A DNA stretch of 64,000 bases. It comes from Brugia malayi (lineage: Eukaryota > Nematoda > Chromadorea > Rhabditida > Onchocercidae). A program made the translations under genes and the position numbers. The notes under the pieces were generated by a model that was not told the DNA's origin, did not search any database, and saw only the letters and a list, made by a program, of their open reading frames with translations. This document shows positions 27,001-35,887 of the stretch, in pieces; the stretch's first letter is position 1; every line of letters begins with the position of its first letter. Where the stretch lies: contig NW_025062479.1 of the NCBI RefSeq assembly GCF_000002995.4, positions 650,001 to 714,000 on the forward strand, written 5' to 3'.

Positions 27001-29928
27001 CAGCTGATGTTAAATTAAATGGCAAATATATCTAAGTTATCGGTAAAATAAAATCAATTTAAGACACAAGGATGAATAACTGTTAGATTTAGATGCTAGT
27101 CGTACATAACTAAATAAAGCAAAAATGCTAAATAAGTGCTTTTTTGGAAGTGTTTTTAAATAGCAATGTCTAATTTATTTAATATTAGCAAAAAAAAAAA
27201 AAAGTGGAATGATGAATTATTGAATTCAGTAATAAAATATTAGGAAGAGGAAATGAGAAAAATTCACAAAAAATACCGTTTCTTTTTCCATTTCACCGAG
27301 ATAAAACCACTGAAGTGGCTCGGATTGAATTGAAAATTTTGTTTCGACACTATCAGTATGGGTCAAAAAGTAAACTACAGCAACAATCATCGAATCCTGC
27401 AGTATACTTATTATCTTGCATACATTAAACTGCATACAATTGAAAGTTTCATTCAATGTTTCCCTTAATGCTATGTAAATCCTAAAACTTTTGCCACAAC
27501 TATTAAAAAAATTTTTTTTAAAAGAGAATGAATTTGAACAAAAAAATGATTGAAATCAAAATTTTCTGTGAAACCTTGTTTTTTCCTTCCGGTACATATA
27601 TTTCATAATTATTATGCTCGAAATGTGGCATAAAAATAAAAACAGGCGCTTTTGGCTTCCTTGTTGCCTCTTCAGACTGATTAATGGATGATTCATTCAA
27701 GATAGAAAGTGATTGCTCCTCTAAAGCAATGAAATTTGGTTCTACAGGAAATTTCTTATCATTTCTTGCTTCAACTTGATGTCCAATAATTTGTTCCGTT
27801 GACATGCTTGAGATTTCTGCACGAATTTCATTTCCCGGATTCAAATAATCCGTAACAAAATGTATAGAAGCATTCCAACTCTGCAAATGCGTAACTTAAA
27901 TTGGACAAAAGAATTATATTAAAATAGATAGATCTTTTAAAATAAACACTAAATAAAAATAAATCAAAATGAAAAGATTCAATAAAATATAAACCGTATA
28001 CGAATCTCTTCCGTGACTTCGTGTTCTGATAGTAAGAGGTAAATTAAAATTCGTAATGTTCTCGGTACTAGTGTAAACAATCCGTAATCGAAAACTATCA
28101 TTGCTGAGTAAATCGGTAACGCAAAATACAACTTCCGGTAACATACATATGAATTCTATTGAACTATTAAACCTGTCATGAGCTTCTACAGATAAAATTT
28201 GATCACCTGAAAAAAAAAAATAAACAAATAAATTGATAAACATTAAGCTGGCAATAGCAGAAGCTTTTTTTTCTGATTATTAGGCAAACAGAAATCAATC
28301 ATTCATTAAGTTGCTGCTCAACATTATATAACTCGAAAAACATTTTTCAAAATTTCATTACACAATTATAATTGTGCTTTAATTACGATAGTTCTGAAAA
28401 AATTGGTACCTGAATGAAAATTTGCAATATGAATAGGTTCAATAAAAATTTGTGGATTGCTCCAGGTAATCGGGCTGTTCGGAATGTTCCCTGCAGTGTA
28501 ATCCATAATATTCAAACTGGAATCATCTGTTCCTGTTACCATTTTCAAATTGGAAATAGGTGTATTAACAGTGAGGAAATCCAATGAATTCTCCGTATGT
28601 GGCTGAGATAAATTCCAGTTTTCTTTAGTGTGAATAAAATTTGAATCCTGAACCAACTTTTCGACAGTATCTTCATCTGCTACACTAAAAGAATTACCTA
28701 ATCTGTACTTTAAAATTTGCTACTTTTTAATTTTTCTCAATTTCTTCAATTTTTTAACTTTTTAATGAAAAAAGCTAAAAAAAAAATCATCTCAAACAAC
28801 CTGTGAAGAAATTCATTCATTTGTGATGTTGGCTCTTGTAAATTACCATTTATTTCAGTGGTGACACTATGCATAGTTCCATCTTCTCTGAATTCTTTCA
28901 GAATTTCACCAGTGGCTTTTTCTCCTGAAGTTATTTTTTTAGAAAATTTATGGCATAAAAATATTTTTTTTTTTTTTTGTTTAGAAATATTTTAGAAATT
29001 TATGGTGCAAAAAAAGAAGGCAAGTAATAAATAAAAAAAAAAAAAAGATGGAATTGTAATGGAATTGTAAATAATTATAATACCGATGATCATCAATGAT
29101 CTATCGAGAACTGATGGTGAAAGCTTTTCAGGTATTCTTTTACTGAAAAAATAATACTGAAGAAAGCATGAATACAAAAAAATACAGAAATCTTTTGTTA
29201 TAAAATCAAAAAACTCCAAAAAAATAATTGATTTCATTTCTTGGAACCTTGACGATATAGACATCATATCGTTTTCAAATGACTGTTTACCAAATATGTC
29301 TTGATTGTTGATGTCATCTGATTTCTAGAAAAATAAGCACTTATTAGATTAGTTTAAGTAATTCTTTAAAAATCAATGAAAAACACTTTTAATATAAAAT
29401 AATCTTATTGATTAGACCATTTCGTGCATACATGTGACAAACTCTTATACTTATTTATTGATTTTTCGAAATTATTTCATTTAAATTAAAATGTTTTATA
29501 AATGTATTAATTGCTAATATACTAATAAATATTGCAGTAAACCTTTAAATTAGACATGCTATCATCTGGTTTATTTCTGACCATTCCAAATTTCGACGTA
29601 CTCGGATCATTGTTTGAATGATCAGCTTCGGAAATAAACTTTCCAAATGCTACATCAAAAATTTCATTTTCATTCGTTTTTGTAAATGATATCTGCCCTG
29701 AAACACGAAAATCAAATTTGAAAATAAAATTAAATCATTAGAAATGATGAAATATTTTGTAGTTTTATCATTATACTAAACAATTTTAACATTATTAACA
29801 TTATGTGTTTTTGAAAATGTTTACTCATTCAGCTTCTAATATTTCACAATTATTAATTAAAAACAAATTAAAAAAAGAAAATTACCGCATGTTTCAGAGA
29901 CTAATAAAATCCATAAGCAAATTAACAT
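1..29928 (-). CDS. Large cadherin-family cell-surface protein (37 exons seen, 3' end outside window)
   Basis: Single multi-exon gene read right to left. The ATG at 29928 opens a hydrophobic signal peptide (MLICLWILLVSETC). Thirty-seven exons join with matching splice phase at every junction, giving 2,284 codons before the left edge, where exon 37 ends at a GTAAGA donor at position 9. Cadherin repeats are shown by calcium-binding DxNDNxP motifs (exons 15, 24, 27, 32), LDRE-type motifs (exons 14, 26) and repeated 'F.ID..SG.I' strands (exons 28, 31, 34, 37). No membrane segment or cytoplasmic tail is seen, so these must lie beyond position 1. An AATTTTAG acceptor-like site about 32 bases before the ATG could be a spliced-leader or 5'UTR splice site. 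Cadherins mediate calcium-dependent adhesion. I cannot assign it to a particular nematode cdh gene, because the repeats are divergent and the long Ser/Thr-rich exon is not a feature I recognise. Confidence 0.9.
10..1517 (-). CDS. Cadherin gene, exons 32-37: repeats continuing off the left edge
   Basis: Exons 1404-1517, 1061-1164, 797-916, 460-611, 276-366, 10-193. Exon 32 (LKVKAENAVEMDKT, then EVKDINDNLPIF) completes the repeat begun in exon 31 in the same phase, linking this block to the one beyond 17 kb. Exon 33 has VFVIQPGNTTIGRLKAVDID, exon 34 GIFTIDKQTGIVSV, exon 37 FFSVDPVSGDIRVD. The exon 33 donor is GTTACC at 1060 and the exon 37 acceptor is the second AG (after TTCAG) at 194. Both were chosen because other sites break phase. 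Exon 34 could start at 910 instead of 916, losing two residues. Confidence 0.85.
1518..3743. other. Cadherin intron 31, part between exon 32 and the nested gene
   Basis: AT-rich sequence with no exon I can support. An open frame on the minus strand at 1713-1937 starts without splice support and has no cadherin-like pattern. A plus-strand frame at 2370-2555 is also unsupported. It should hold the 3' UTR of the nested gene near 3744. Confidence 0.6.
3744..6041 (-). CDS. Nested 3-exon gene, 524-aa polyQ protein of unknown function
   Basis: Exons 4834-6041, 4357-4511 and 3744-3955 join with exact phase (2, then 1) and end at a TAG. The ATG at 6041 starts MNAIEKLDKILRRLSSKS, and ACTAAAAG lies immediately before it, so a 5' exon or spliced-leader acceptor is possible. 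The N-terminal ~40 residues are basic and Ser-rich. Acidic/Ser patches follow, then a tract of nine Gln near residue 130, flanked by LQ and LQYVQQ. The centre (to about residue 300) is Ser-rich and looks disordered. The last ~200 residues look folded, with hydrophobic stretches (ELSSGGIVGLIDDV; FHEEISLLGIACEVQW) and the C-terminal GVYRRFYTSLLPYQH. No membrane segment. I do not recognise the family. Codon texture and splice sites support a real gene. It lies wholly inside cadherin intron 31, on the same strand. Confidence 0.75.
5636..5668 (-). repeat. CAA/CAG trinucleotide tract encoding polyglutamine
   Basis: The plus strand reads repeated TTG followed by CTGCTGCAG, which on the coding minus strand is a CAG-CAG-CAA-type run giving nine consecutive Gln in the nested gene. 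It is a likely length-polymorphic site. Confidence 0.85.
5754..5792 (-). other. In-frame 39-nt segment with perfect intron ends (possible retained intron)
   Basis: Inside exon 1 of the nested polyQ gene a 39-nt stretch begins GTAAGTGACA and ends AGATTTCAG, ideal nematode donor and acceptor signals. It is a multiple of three and has no stop, so reading through (as in the model) or splicing it out both keep the frame. Removal deletes 13 residues, about 84-96. At 39 nt it is near or below the shortest nematode introns, so splicing is uncertain. Confidence 0.45.
6042..17032. other. Cadherin intron 31, 11-kb part upstream of the nested gene
   Basis: Very AT-rich, with poly(A)/poly(T) runs (for example near 8715, 9503, 10171, 12595, 15238 and 15808) and purine-rich stretches near 12150-12250 and 12720-12750. 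I found no exon with acceptor, donor and conserved-looking translation. The bases just after 6041 presumably contain the promoter of the nested gene. Scattered short open frames (for example 14778-14987, 15016-15234) show no protein-like composition. Confidence 0.6.
17033..20780 (-). CDS. Cadherin gene, exons 23-31: best-conserved cadherin repeats
   Basis: Exons 20642-20780, 20192-20409, 19680-19820, 19411-19524, 18889-19069, 18395-18499, 17720-17937, 17482-17574, 17033-17137. Motifs: exon 23 KLVENSPEGYTI; exon 24 IIDVDDNPPKI; exon 25 LTISENSWPGTVL and DPDYLYG; exon 26 DLDREKIEEMV; exon 27 MDVNDNAPIF, AVENWPE and DKDKGLNADIRYSL; exon 28 FEIDSISGLIRAKK; exon 31 GWFTIDTISGDLFTLQELDHE. These are canonical repeats. 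The exon 27 donor (GTATGC) and exon 30 donor (GTTGGT) were picked because the other GT positions cause stops. Exon 31 ends in phase 0 in the middle of a repeat whose second half is exon 32, about 15.5 kb away. Confidence 0.92.
20028..20095. repeat. Perfect inverted repeat, 25-bp arms, 18-bp loop
   Basis: Arm 1 at 20028-20052 (AATTAACTGATCAATTAACG plus TATTT) is the exact reverse complement of arm 2 at 20071-20095. The loop is 20053-20070. It lies in cadherin intron 24, between exons 24 and 25, and can fold into a 25-bp stem. No flanking target-site duplication is clear. Confidence 0.95.
20954..20987. repeat. Tandem duplication of a 17-bp unit, followed by (TA)n
   Basis: TGATTTTTCAACTCATC occurs twice in direct succession (20954-20970, 20971-20987), then a short TA microsatellite to about 21004. 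It lies in the cadherin intron between exons 22 and 23. Confidence 0.95.
21038..22514 (-). CDS. Cadherin gene, exons 17-22: degenerate repeats and a tribasic site
   Basis: Exons 22442-22514, 22218-22350, 21865-22025, 21570-21691, 21363-21471, 21038-21150. Exon 18 has PGWLSVDEYTGNVIV, a recognisable cadherin strand. Exons 19-21 are poorly conserved (for example TESVLVLTVISD), without clear DxNDN or LDRE motifs. Exon 22 contains HERKRQAQPRFGYPW: a tribasic RKR followed by Gln and a Pro/aromatic stretch, directly before the next well-formed repeat. The tribasic run could be a convertase cleavage site, as in some processed cadherins, but Arg is absent at P4. All joins are phase-consistent. Confidence 0.78.
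22729..24748 (-). CDS. Cadherin gene, exons 11-16: cadherin repeats
   Basis: Exons 24636-24748, 24409-24558, 24064-24293, 23619-23728, 23071-23204, 22729-22944. Motifs in order: exon 12 LDRDLLDGPVVV; exon 13 APAFLFPEYDFHISEG (repeat start); exon 14 CLDREQTTAYHLLAIVTD; exon 15 IDDQNDNGPIL (calcium-binding linker); exon 16 DNDAAPYNI and YQLNIIARDPNG. This is at least two repeats with good calcium-site conservation. The exon 13 donor is GTATAT at 24063. The nearby GTGAAC would put the next exon out of phase and was rejected. Confidence 0.88.
24946..26665 (-). CDS. Cadherin gene, exon 10: 573-codon Ser/Thr/Glu/Asn-rich insert
   Basis: Uninterrupted 1,720-nt exon between a TTTTAG acceptor and a GTAAGT donor, 10 to 15 times longer than its neighbours. 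After NVEVL it encodes about 550 residues dominated by Ser, Thr, Glu, Asp and Asn, with few aromatic residues and many N-x-S/T sites (for example NNSITIS, HRNNSIR, EANESW, DNDNTS). This is the composition of a disordered, possibly heavily glycosylated ectodomain spacer placed between two cadherin repeats. It keeps the reading frame into exon 11 (phase 1). I see no internal tandem repeat of fixed length and do not recognise the region. Confidence 0.85.
26766..27880 (-). CDS. Cadherin gene, exons 7-9: cadherin-like repeat
   Basis: Exons 27575-27880, 27277-27414 and 26766-26867, all phase 0. Exon 7 ends with a typical repeat start (PKAPVFIF, then YEIYVPEGKNK). Exon 8 holds KFSIQSEPLQWFYLGEM, equivalent to the 'F.I....G.L.L' strand, and exon 9 supplies the last strands (GQYKFQIK). 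Exon 10 opens with NVEVL, closing the repeat. The calcium-binding LDRE motif is not obvious, so this repeat is degenerate. The exon 8 start is less certain: a second AG (TGCAG) 18 bases downstream would also keep the frame. Confidence 0.75.
27995..29928 (-). CDS. Cadherin gene, exons 1-6: signal peptide and N-terminal region
   Basis: Exon boundaries: 29886-29928, 29543-29697, 29291-29324 (34 nt), 28801-28924, 28410-28684, 27995-28206. Phases after each exon are 1, 0, 1, 2, 1, 0 and every next exon is compatible. After the signal peptide the sequence is polar and not cadherin-like (exons 2-5: Asp/Asn/Ser-rich, with motifs such as DDSSLNIMDY). Exon 6 is more beta-strand-like (FRLRIVYTSTENITNFNLP) and may be a degenerate repeat. 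Exon 4 could instead stop at an earlier GTAATT donor, but that join would give an in-frame stop, so the GTTGTT donor at 28800 was chosen. Confidence 0.8.
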
Positions 29929-31508
29929 CGTGAAATGCAGTAGACTTTCGTTTTTACCACTAAAATTGCACAGTTTATAAAACGTACGATAAAATTAAAT
30001 AACTTTTATGAATAATTTTAAGTCCAATTTTTATGTATTCTAGTAACTAATCATTAATCCTAGAAGCCAGCATCATCACTAATCTAATGAATCTCATTCA
30101 ATTAGTGATAAAATGTAGTAGATACATCATTATCACACATTATATTTCACGAGAATATTTCTGGTGGTAGAATAAAAGTCGGCGAAAACAATTTTAATAA
30201 ACACTAGTTCGAAGATGATTCAGCTAGAAATTTGATAAAAATTAACTCCGTTCGGTTTGATGTCAATAACACATTCGAATCACACATTCATTGTCTTTGT
30301 CATTTTGACCTAATTACAACTGCCATTTCTTTTCTTTTTTTTTTTTCTACTTTCGTCGTGCAAAACCTTTATTCTTTTTTTTTTGATGTTTCGAATCAAT
30401 GATTTACCTGCATAGAAATGGCAAACATTGCGGTAAAGAGAGAGAAGAGAGAGTAGTAGAAGCGAGGGAGAGAAAAAAAAATTTAATTTAAAAACTTTTG
30501 ATCAAATCATATTTGCTAAAAAATCCATTAAAATATGCTATCAGATTTGTATAAAATTTAATAAAATATTGATGCATTAATTCGATCGAAATAACAAATT
30601 CTGTAATGCCATCTTTGTTACGATTACATACTATTAGCTATCAAATGTATATGAAATTTTGAAATCTTCCTCGATGAGCTTATTTAGCATGAAATTTTAA
30701 AATGCTCAAAATCTGTGGTTTTTTTAAAATGATAAACATATTGGATAAAGTTTCAGATATCAAGACATATTCAATTCATTAGCGATGTTATGCTTCCATA
30801 TCAGATTATAATCGAGTGCATATTGACAAATAATCTGTAGAAAAAAAAAAAGGGAGTGGATCAATTGTCAACAAATGATAAACATCTAATTGAAGCTCGA
30901 GGATCCAGTAACAATGATTTAGAAATGTGCCAGCAAAATGCACCTCATTGCGAGTAGAGATAATTCAAAAACTTTAATTTGAAGTTCTAAGACCACCTAA
31001 TATTCCTCCCTTCATAACAATGCTTCTGATTGTTAAAAAATACATAAATCTGGTTTGCGCAAAAACTTTCTGCTAAGTTTTTGTTAGCTTTTCCATAAAG
31101 ATTGGGATTATAATTTCAACTCAAATTTAAGCTGATTCTAGTATGAGTTATGGAAAACTTGTTCATGCTAACTGATACGCATTATAGAACAAAACTTTAT
31201 TGAACAGAGAACTCTTTCCATATTCACAGAAAAGTTTTAAGCAAATTAAAACACATTCGAGATGCCAAAAAGTGAACAGTTAACAAATAAATTCACACGT
31301 TCAAAAAAATTTTCAAACTCTGATACAGCTTCTTTTTATTTTTTTATCTTTGCGGAATTCTTATTTTAGATGATGTATGCATTACTTAGGTAATTTGGAA
31401 AAACTGAACATATAAAAGTAAGTTTAAGACATTTGAGATATATAGTTTTCAATAATTATTAGAACCAGAAAAATAAAAGAACGATCAGTGCAGAAAAGGA
31501 TGGGAAAA
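29929..31508. promoter_or_regulatory. Intergenic: cadherin upstream region and 3' flank of the first CDK gene
   Basis: About 1.6 kb separates the cadherin ATG from the stop of the upstream kinase on the same strand. It is too far apart for a typical nematode operon. It contains poly(T) runs at 30330-30350 and 30373-30384, a GA-rich block at 30436-30475 (AGAGAGAAGAGAGAG) and an acceptor-like AATTTTAG ending at 29960. The promoter of the cadherin gene should be here, but no specific factor site is claimed. Confidence 0.5.
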
Positions 31509-33320
31509 TTAAAACCAGAGACGAGGTGGTACAGCAGATCCGTCATAATTCCCCGCTGGAAGTTTCGACCGGTCGACGTCGTTGAAGTACGGATTCTTTA
31601 ACAGTGCCTTTGCTGAGACCCGCTCTCTCGGATTGTAAGTAAGCATTGTCTGCAAAGAACATAATAGTAATGGAAATGTACTTATAGATTTTAGAATTTT
31701 AGTAGAAAACTTTTGTATCTTAAACAGTTACCAACCAACTTTTATAGAACTACAAAATTTCTGAAACGTGGGATGAGCTTTCCATACCTTCAAGATCTTG
31801 ATTCCTTCTTCGTCCATGTAGCTAGCAAGAATTTTCGAAAGTATGTTTTTTTCGTACACCGGATATGATCTTAGAAATCGCGGCATTTTTAACACACCAC
31901 TCTCTAGTTCCTGTTTCGGAGTTGACAGTATACTGAAGATTTCAATAATGAAGCATCATAATTGAATATGGATGTTAAATTAATATGATAAACAAACCTG
32001 AAAATACGGAAAATCTGATCGATTTCCGAATCACCCCTAAAGAGAGCTGTTTTCATGGCCATTTCAGCAAAAATGCACCCGATGCTCCAAATGTCAACTG
32101 CCATCGAATAATTGGTACAACCGAACAGTATTTCTGGTGGTCGATACCATAAAGTGACCACCTATAGACTAAGTTTATCAAATAAATTGCAATGCAGAAA
32201 TTCTGCAAATAATATAAATTCTAACAACTGTTTTAAAGATCTGGGCAACATATCTTCTTGAAAAAAAAAAAAAAAAAAAACATTGAGATGTTGCGCAATT
32301 TTTGGAGTGCTGAAATAGAAAAAATAAAGTTGAAAAAATTTGACCACATCAGTGTATCTTCTTTCTGCAAACTCCAATTCTCTTGCGAGACCAAAATCAG
32401 CAATCTTGAGGCAACCTTTTCCGTCAACCAGCAAATTCTGTGGTTTTAAATCACGATGGAGAACATTACGCTGGTGACAGAAACAGATACCTTGCAAAAT
32501 TTGGTACAAGTACGACTTTAGCTGCAACGAATAATATTAATAATTTTTTTAAAAATTTTTTAAGCCACTAAAAATTTGTGCTTTAAGAAGGAATAATTTG
32601 CGGAACTACAGAATGTTGTCTGTAAGAACGTAAGTATACCAACCTCATTTTTATTCATTAGTTCTTCATAAGGAATTTTGTCAATGCATTTTTTTAAATC
32701 CATACTAAGGTATTCAAATATCAAGTAAACCAGTCGTTCGTCCAGAATCACTTCTTTCAAACTAAAATCAATCAAACTTTGGTCAAAATGTACTACAGTA
32801 TGTTAGCAACATTGAATTGGAAGAACTATATGAAACAAATGATTTTCTCATTATCAATAATATACTTGGAATAATAAGTATTTTCACAACAATCAAATTA
32901 TGGCACAAGATCCTTTTACATTCACTTTTTAACTTCCAGTAATTTAATGGTCAATAAATTATATATTCGAAAAGCTTTAAATAGAAACAAAAAAAAAGAC
33001 GTACGAAACGATGTTGGGATGTTTTAGTCTTTTAAGCAACGTCATTTCACGAAGAGCCGTACCCGGAACACCTTCCGAAGCATGTCTCAAGCGCATCTTC
33101 TTCATTGCTACCAAATCACCTGTGCTCTTCTCAAATCCTTTGTAAACGATACCAAACGATCCTAGCAGTAGAGAAAAAATGAAAAATGCTTAATTTTTAT
33201 TTTTTTTCTCAGGACTTCAAATTCATAAACTGCTCCCTATGATCTTAACATGATATATTCTTCATTACCTTCACCAAGGATTTCAGTCCGTTCGTATCTA
33301 TCCAAAGCAGTTCTATCCAT
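31509..33320 (-). CDS. CDK1/2-like cyclin-dependent kinase A (317 aa, divergent)
   Basis: Seven exons: 33269-33320, 33005-33161, 32644-32761, 32345-32521, 31998-32161, 31788-31932, 31509-31649, all in phase. Kinase landmarks: glycine loop [14 protein letters not shown]-site Lys in VAMKKMR, helix [14 protein letters not shown] (PSTAIRE equivalent), catalytic [18 protein letters not shown]-loop Thr in [28 protein letters not shown], and C-terminal [19 protein letters not shown]. It is full-length for a CDK. Odd points: the Thr14-Tyr15 pair of CDK1 is Ser-Phe, so the inhibitory Tyr is lost; PSTAIRE is PGTALRE; and the usual GTP...FPKW segment after FRIF is strongly diverged ([17 protein letters not shown]). 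A TTACAG acceptor-like site 20 bases before the ATG may receive a spliced leader. Catalytic residues are intact, so an active kinase is expected. Confidence 0.93.
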
Positions 33321-35887
33321 CGTTCTGTTTAATTCCAGTTCTGTAACTGTGCATTACATTTTCATGTTAAAAAAGTTCTAAAATTACTGCAAAAGCATAA
33401 TATAATTATATATTACATGTATTCTACCTTTACAATATAACAGCAGCTCAGTTAGTTACAACGATTAATTGTAAACAAAAAAGGAGAAAAATATAACTAA
33501 ATGATGGCAATGATTCTATTAGAAATATATTTGTTCCAGCTAATAGATTAGTAAATCACAAATGCAACTTTCGAAAAAAGTGATTGGTTTGTGAATTCTT
33601 CATGACATATAATTCAGGTGTTTTCATGAAGACAAATATAATTAGGAAAAAAATATCTGGAAACAGGACGAACTAGATTACTTGTGCTATACGTAGAATA
33701 CGTAAGTTACAAGCATTAGTTATTATAGCAAATCATAAGGATAATATTATAATATTCATACTCATTTCTATATTCACACACAAGCTAATTCATACCAATG
33801 CATACGTTCCAGGTATGAATGCAAAGTGTCGCACGTGTTTACGTGGACGTATTGGACATAGGGTAATTATTATATAAATTAATAAGGATTGAATATATAA
33901 ATTGACGGTAAGTAGGGAAGCGCACGAGCAAGGAAGGAAGGAAGGAATGAATGAAATGGGCTGATGAGGGTGAGGCGGAGGTGGAGGGCAGGAGAAGGCG
34001 CAAGCAGTCCTCGAGACTACGTGACTTTTACAAATAATGCCCTTTTGCTCCCCAAATGCTATCAGATTTATGATAGACGCGTGGGTGGGATACGGTAATG
34101 AAGATAGGGTGGGTAGGTAGATGGATGGGTAAATGATAATTTGAAATGATTTAGGAGAGGGAAGGGACGAGCGATTATGCAATGGAGAATGAGCAAGGGT
34201 AGGGGAGGGAGAGATGATCGAATAATTCATCTTTAATCTATCACGTAACCTAAAATAACAATGTTGGTAATGTTTTTATATTGTAATTCAAATTTTATTT
34301 GATAATTAAATGAATGAAATTTCTTATACATCGAACAAATGAAATTTGATGCTTTAATCAAATATATAAAATTAATTTCAAATAATACACTGAAATAAAA
34401 ATTTTTGATCTTTTAAAATTTATTTACATTAATGATTGAAATGATTTTTTCTTCTAATATTGAAGTATAGTGAATGTTGAATTGAATATAACTATTTTGA
34501 GTCTATTGATGATTTCTCATAAATTTTACTACTTCGAGAATGTCCATTTGTTTTGTCAGTTTCACGTAATTCACGCGTCATGAATTGAAAATTTTAGATA
34601 ATAATAAAATTTCTAATATAAAATGCTTTACTTTTAACTAGGCGCATACTGTCTTAAATCATTTATTCTATAAAGCATACATAGTCTAGGATGAAACTAT
34701 TCATTGGCCAAAAAGGACGAAAGATTAAGCATTTGAAATTCAATTTTCATCTTATCTCTTCTCTTCTGCCATCAAACTTTCTCTTTTGTTATTAATCAAA
34801 AATTACAAAGTGAAAATTAGTATTTCATTGTTTATTTTCTTTCGAAATTCATCTAATTGCTATGATTAGTATCTATGAGCATTGTTAGTGAGATTTGATA
34901 TCTTTGTTAAGAGATAACTGAATGTGTGTTACTTATCATTTTCTCCCTCTCACCTTCTTCCTTTTCTGAAGGAGACATTGTTAATCAAAAGAACCTTCTA
35001 AATTTCATTTCTATCATATTTCAATGTCGTATAAAATTCATTCACCAGTTTGTTTCTCTCAAACTTAAATCTATTCGTTTCGTTTCTACTATACAATGAT
35101 AAGCTGATTTCAATTTACGGCAATTCCTACACCGCCATAATACTTCTTTATCTCTTAAAGTATTCTTTTTCAGGTTGGAAGTAGGATGAATTTAAGTTAT
35201 TCACAATAAAGCCTAGCAGAGCACTTGGTTTTCACTCTGTTTAGGCTAACAAAAAAAAAAAAAAAAAAAAAAAAGCTATTTATTCATTTTGCCTGCTAGA
35301 ATAGGTCCACGTAAATATCAAAAATTATAATTTTTTACAACTTTTTGTAGCTATTCGGATTTGAATCATTTGACAATTGTAGTTGAGATGATCTCCTTCC
35401 AAAAAATTTGCTGATTTAATTTTACGATGAAAATATGCTCCAGAAATAGCAAATTTTTATGAATAGAAAAGTAAAACATCATTAGAACTATATGGCTATT
35501 ATCTCTTCAGAATTTAATTAGCTCCTTTATGCTAATTATTGAAAATCATTCAAAAATCCATTCAGGATTTTTGAATGATTTCTTCTGCAGCTCAACTTAT
35601 TTTGCTTTTTGAAAAATTTCTTCTGCAATTCAATTTGATTTTAGGATCTTGAACTTGAGCTTTTGCACATGAGATTTTCTGTAAAAATGATGATAAATTA
35701 AATAATTTATTGGAAGAAAACGTGTTTTAATAATTATCTACCAAGAGGTGTATCACATCCACATTTAAACATATCATATCAATTTAAAATCCATATATTT
35801 AATTGTACAAATATTTGCAGAATGAAAAAAACAGATGGAAATGATTAGCTGAATAACTCTGGAATAGTAGATGAGATTAGATCAGAG
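33321..35887. other. Intergenic between the two CDK genes
   Basis: No supported gene. 33790-34240 is an unusually G/purine-rich, higher-GC block with repeated GGAAGGAAGG and GGGTGGGTAGG motifs. Open frames there on the minus strand are low-complexity. A 24-base poly(A) run lies at about 35251-35274. The block lies 0.5-0.9 kb upstream of CDK A and may be promoter-proximal. Confidence 0.55.

Noticed and set aside
33790..34230. 146-codon minus-strand frame
   Set aside because: Pro/Ser/Leu low-complexity translation of a purine-rich block; no conserved motif and no splice context.
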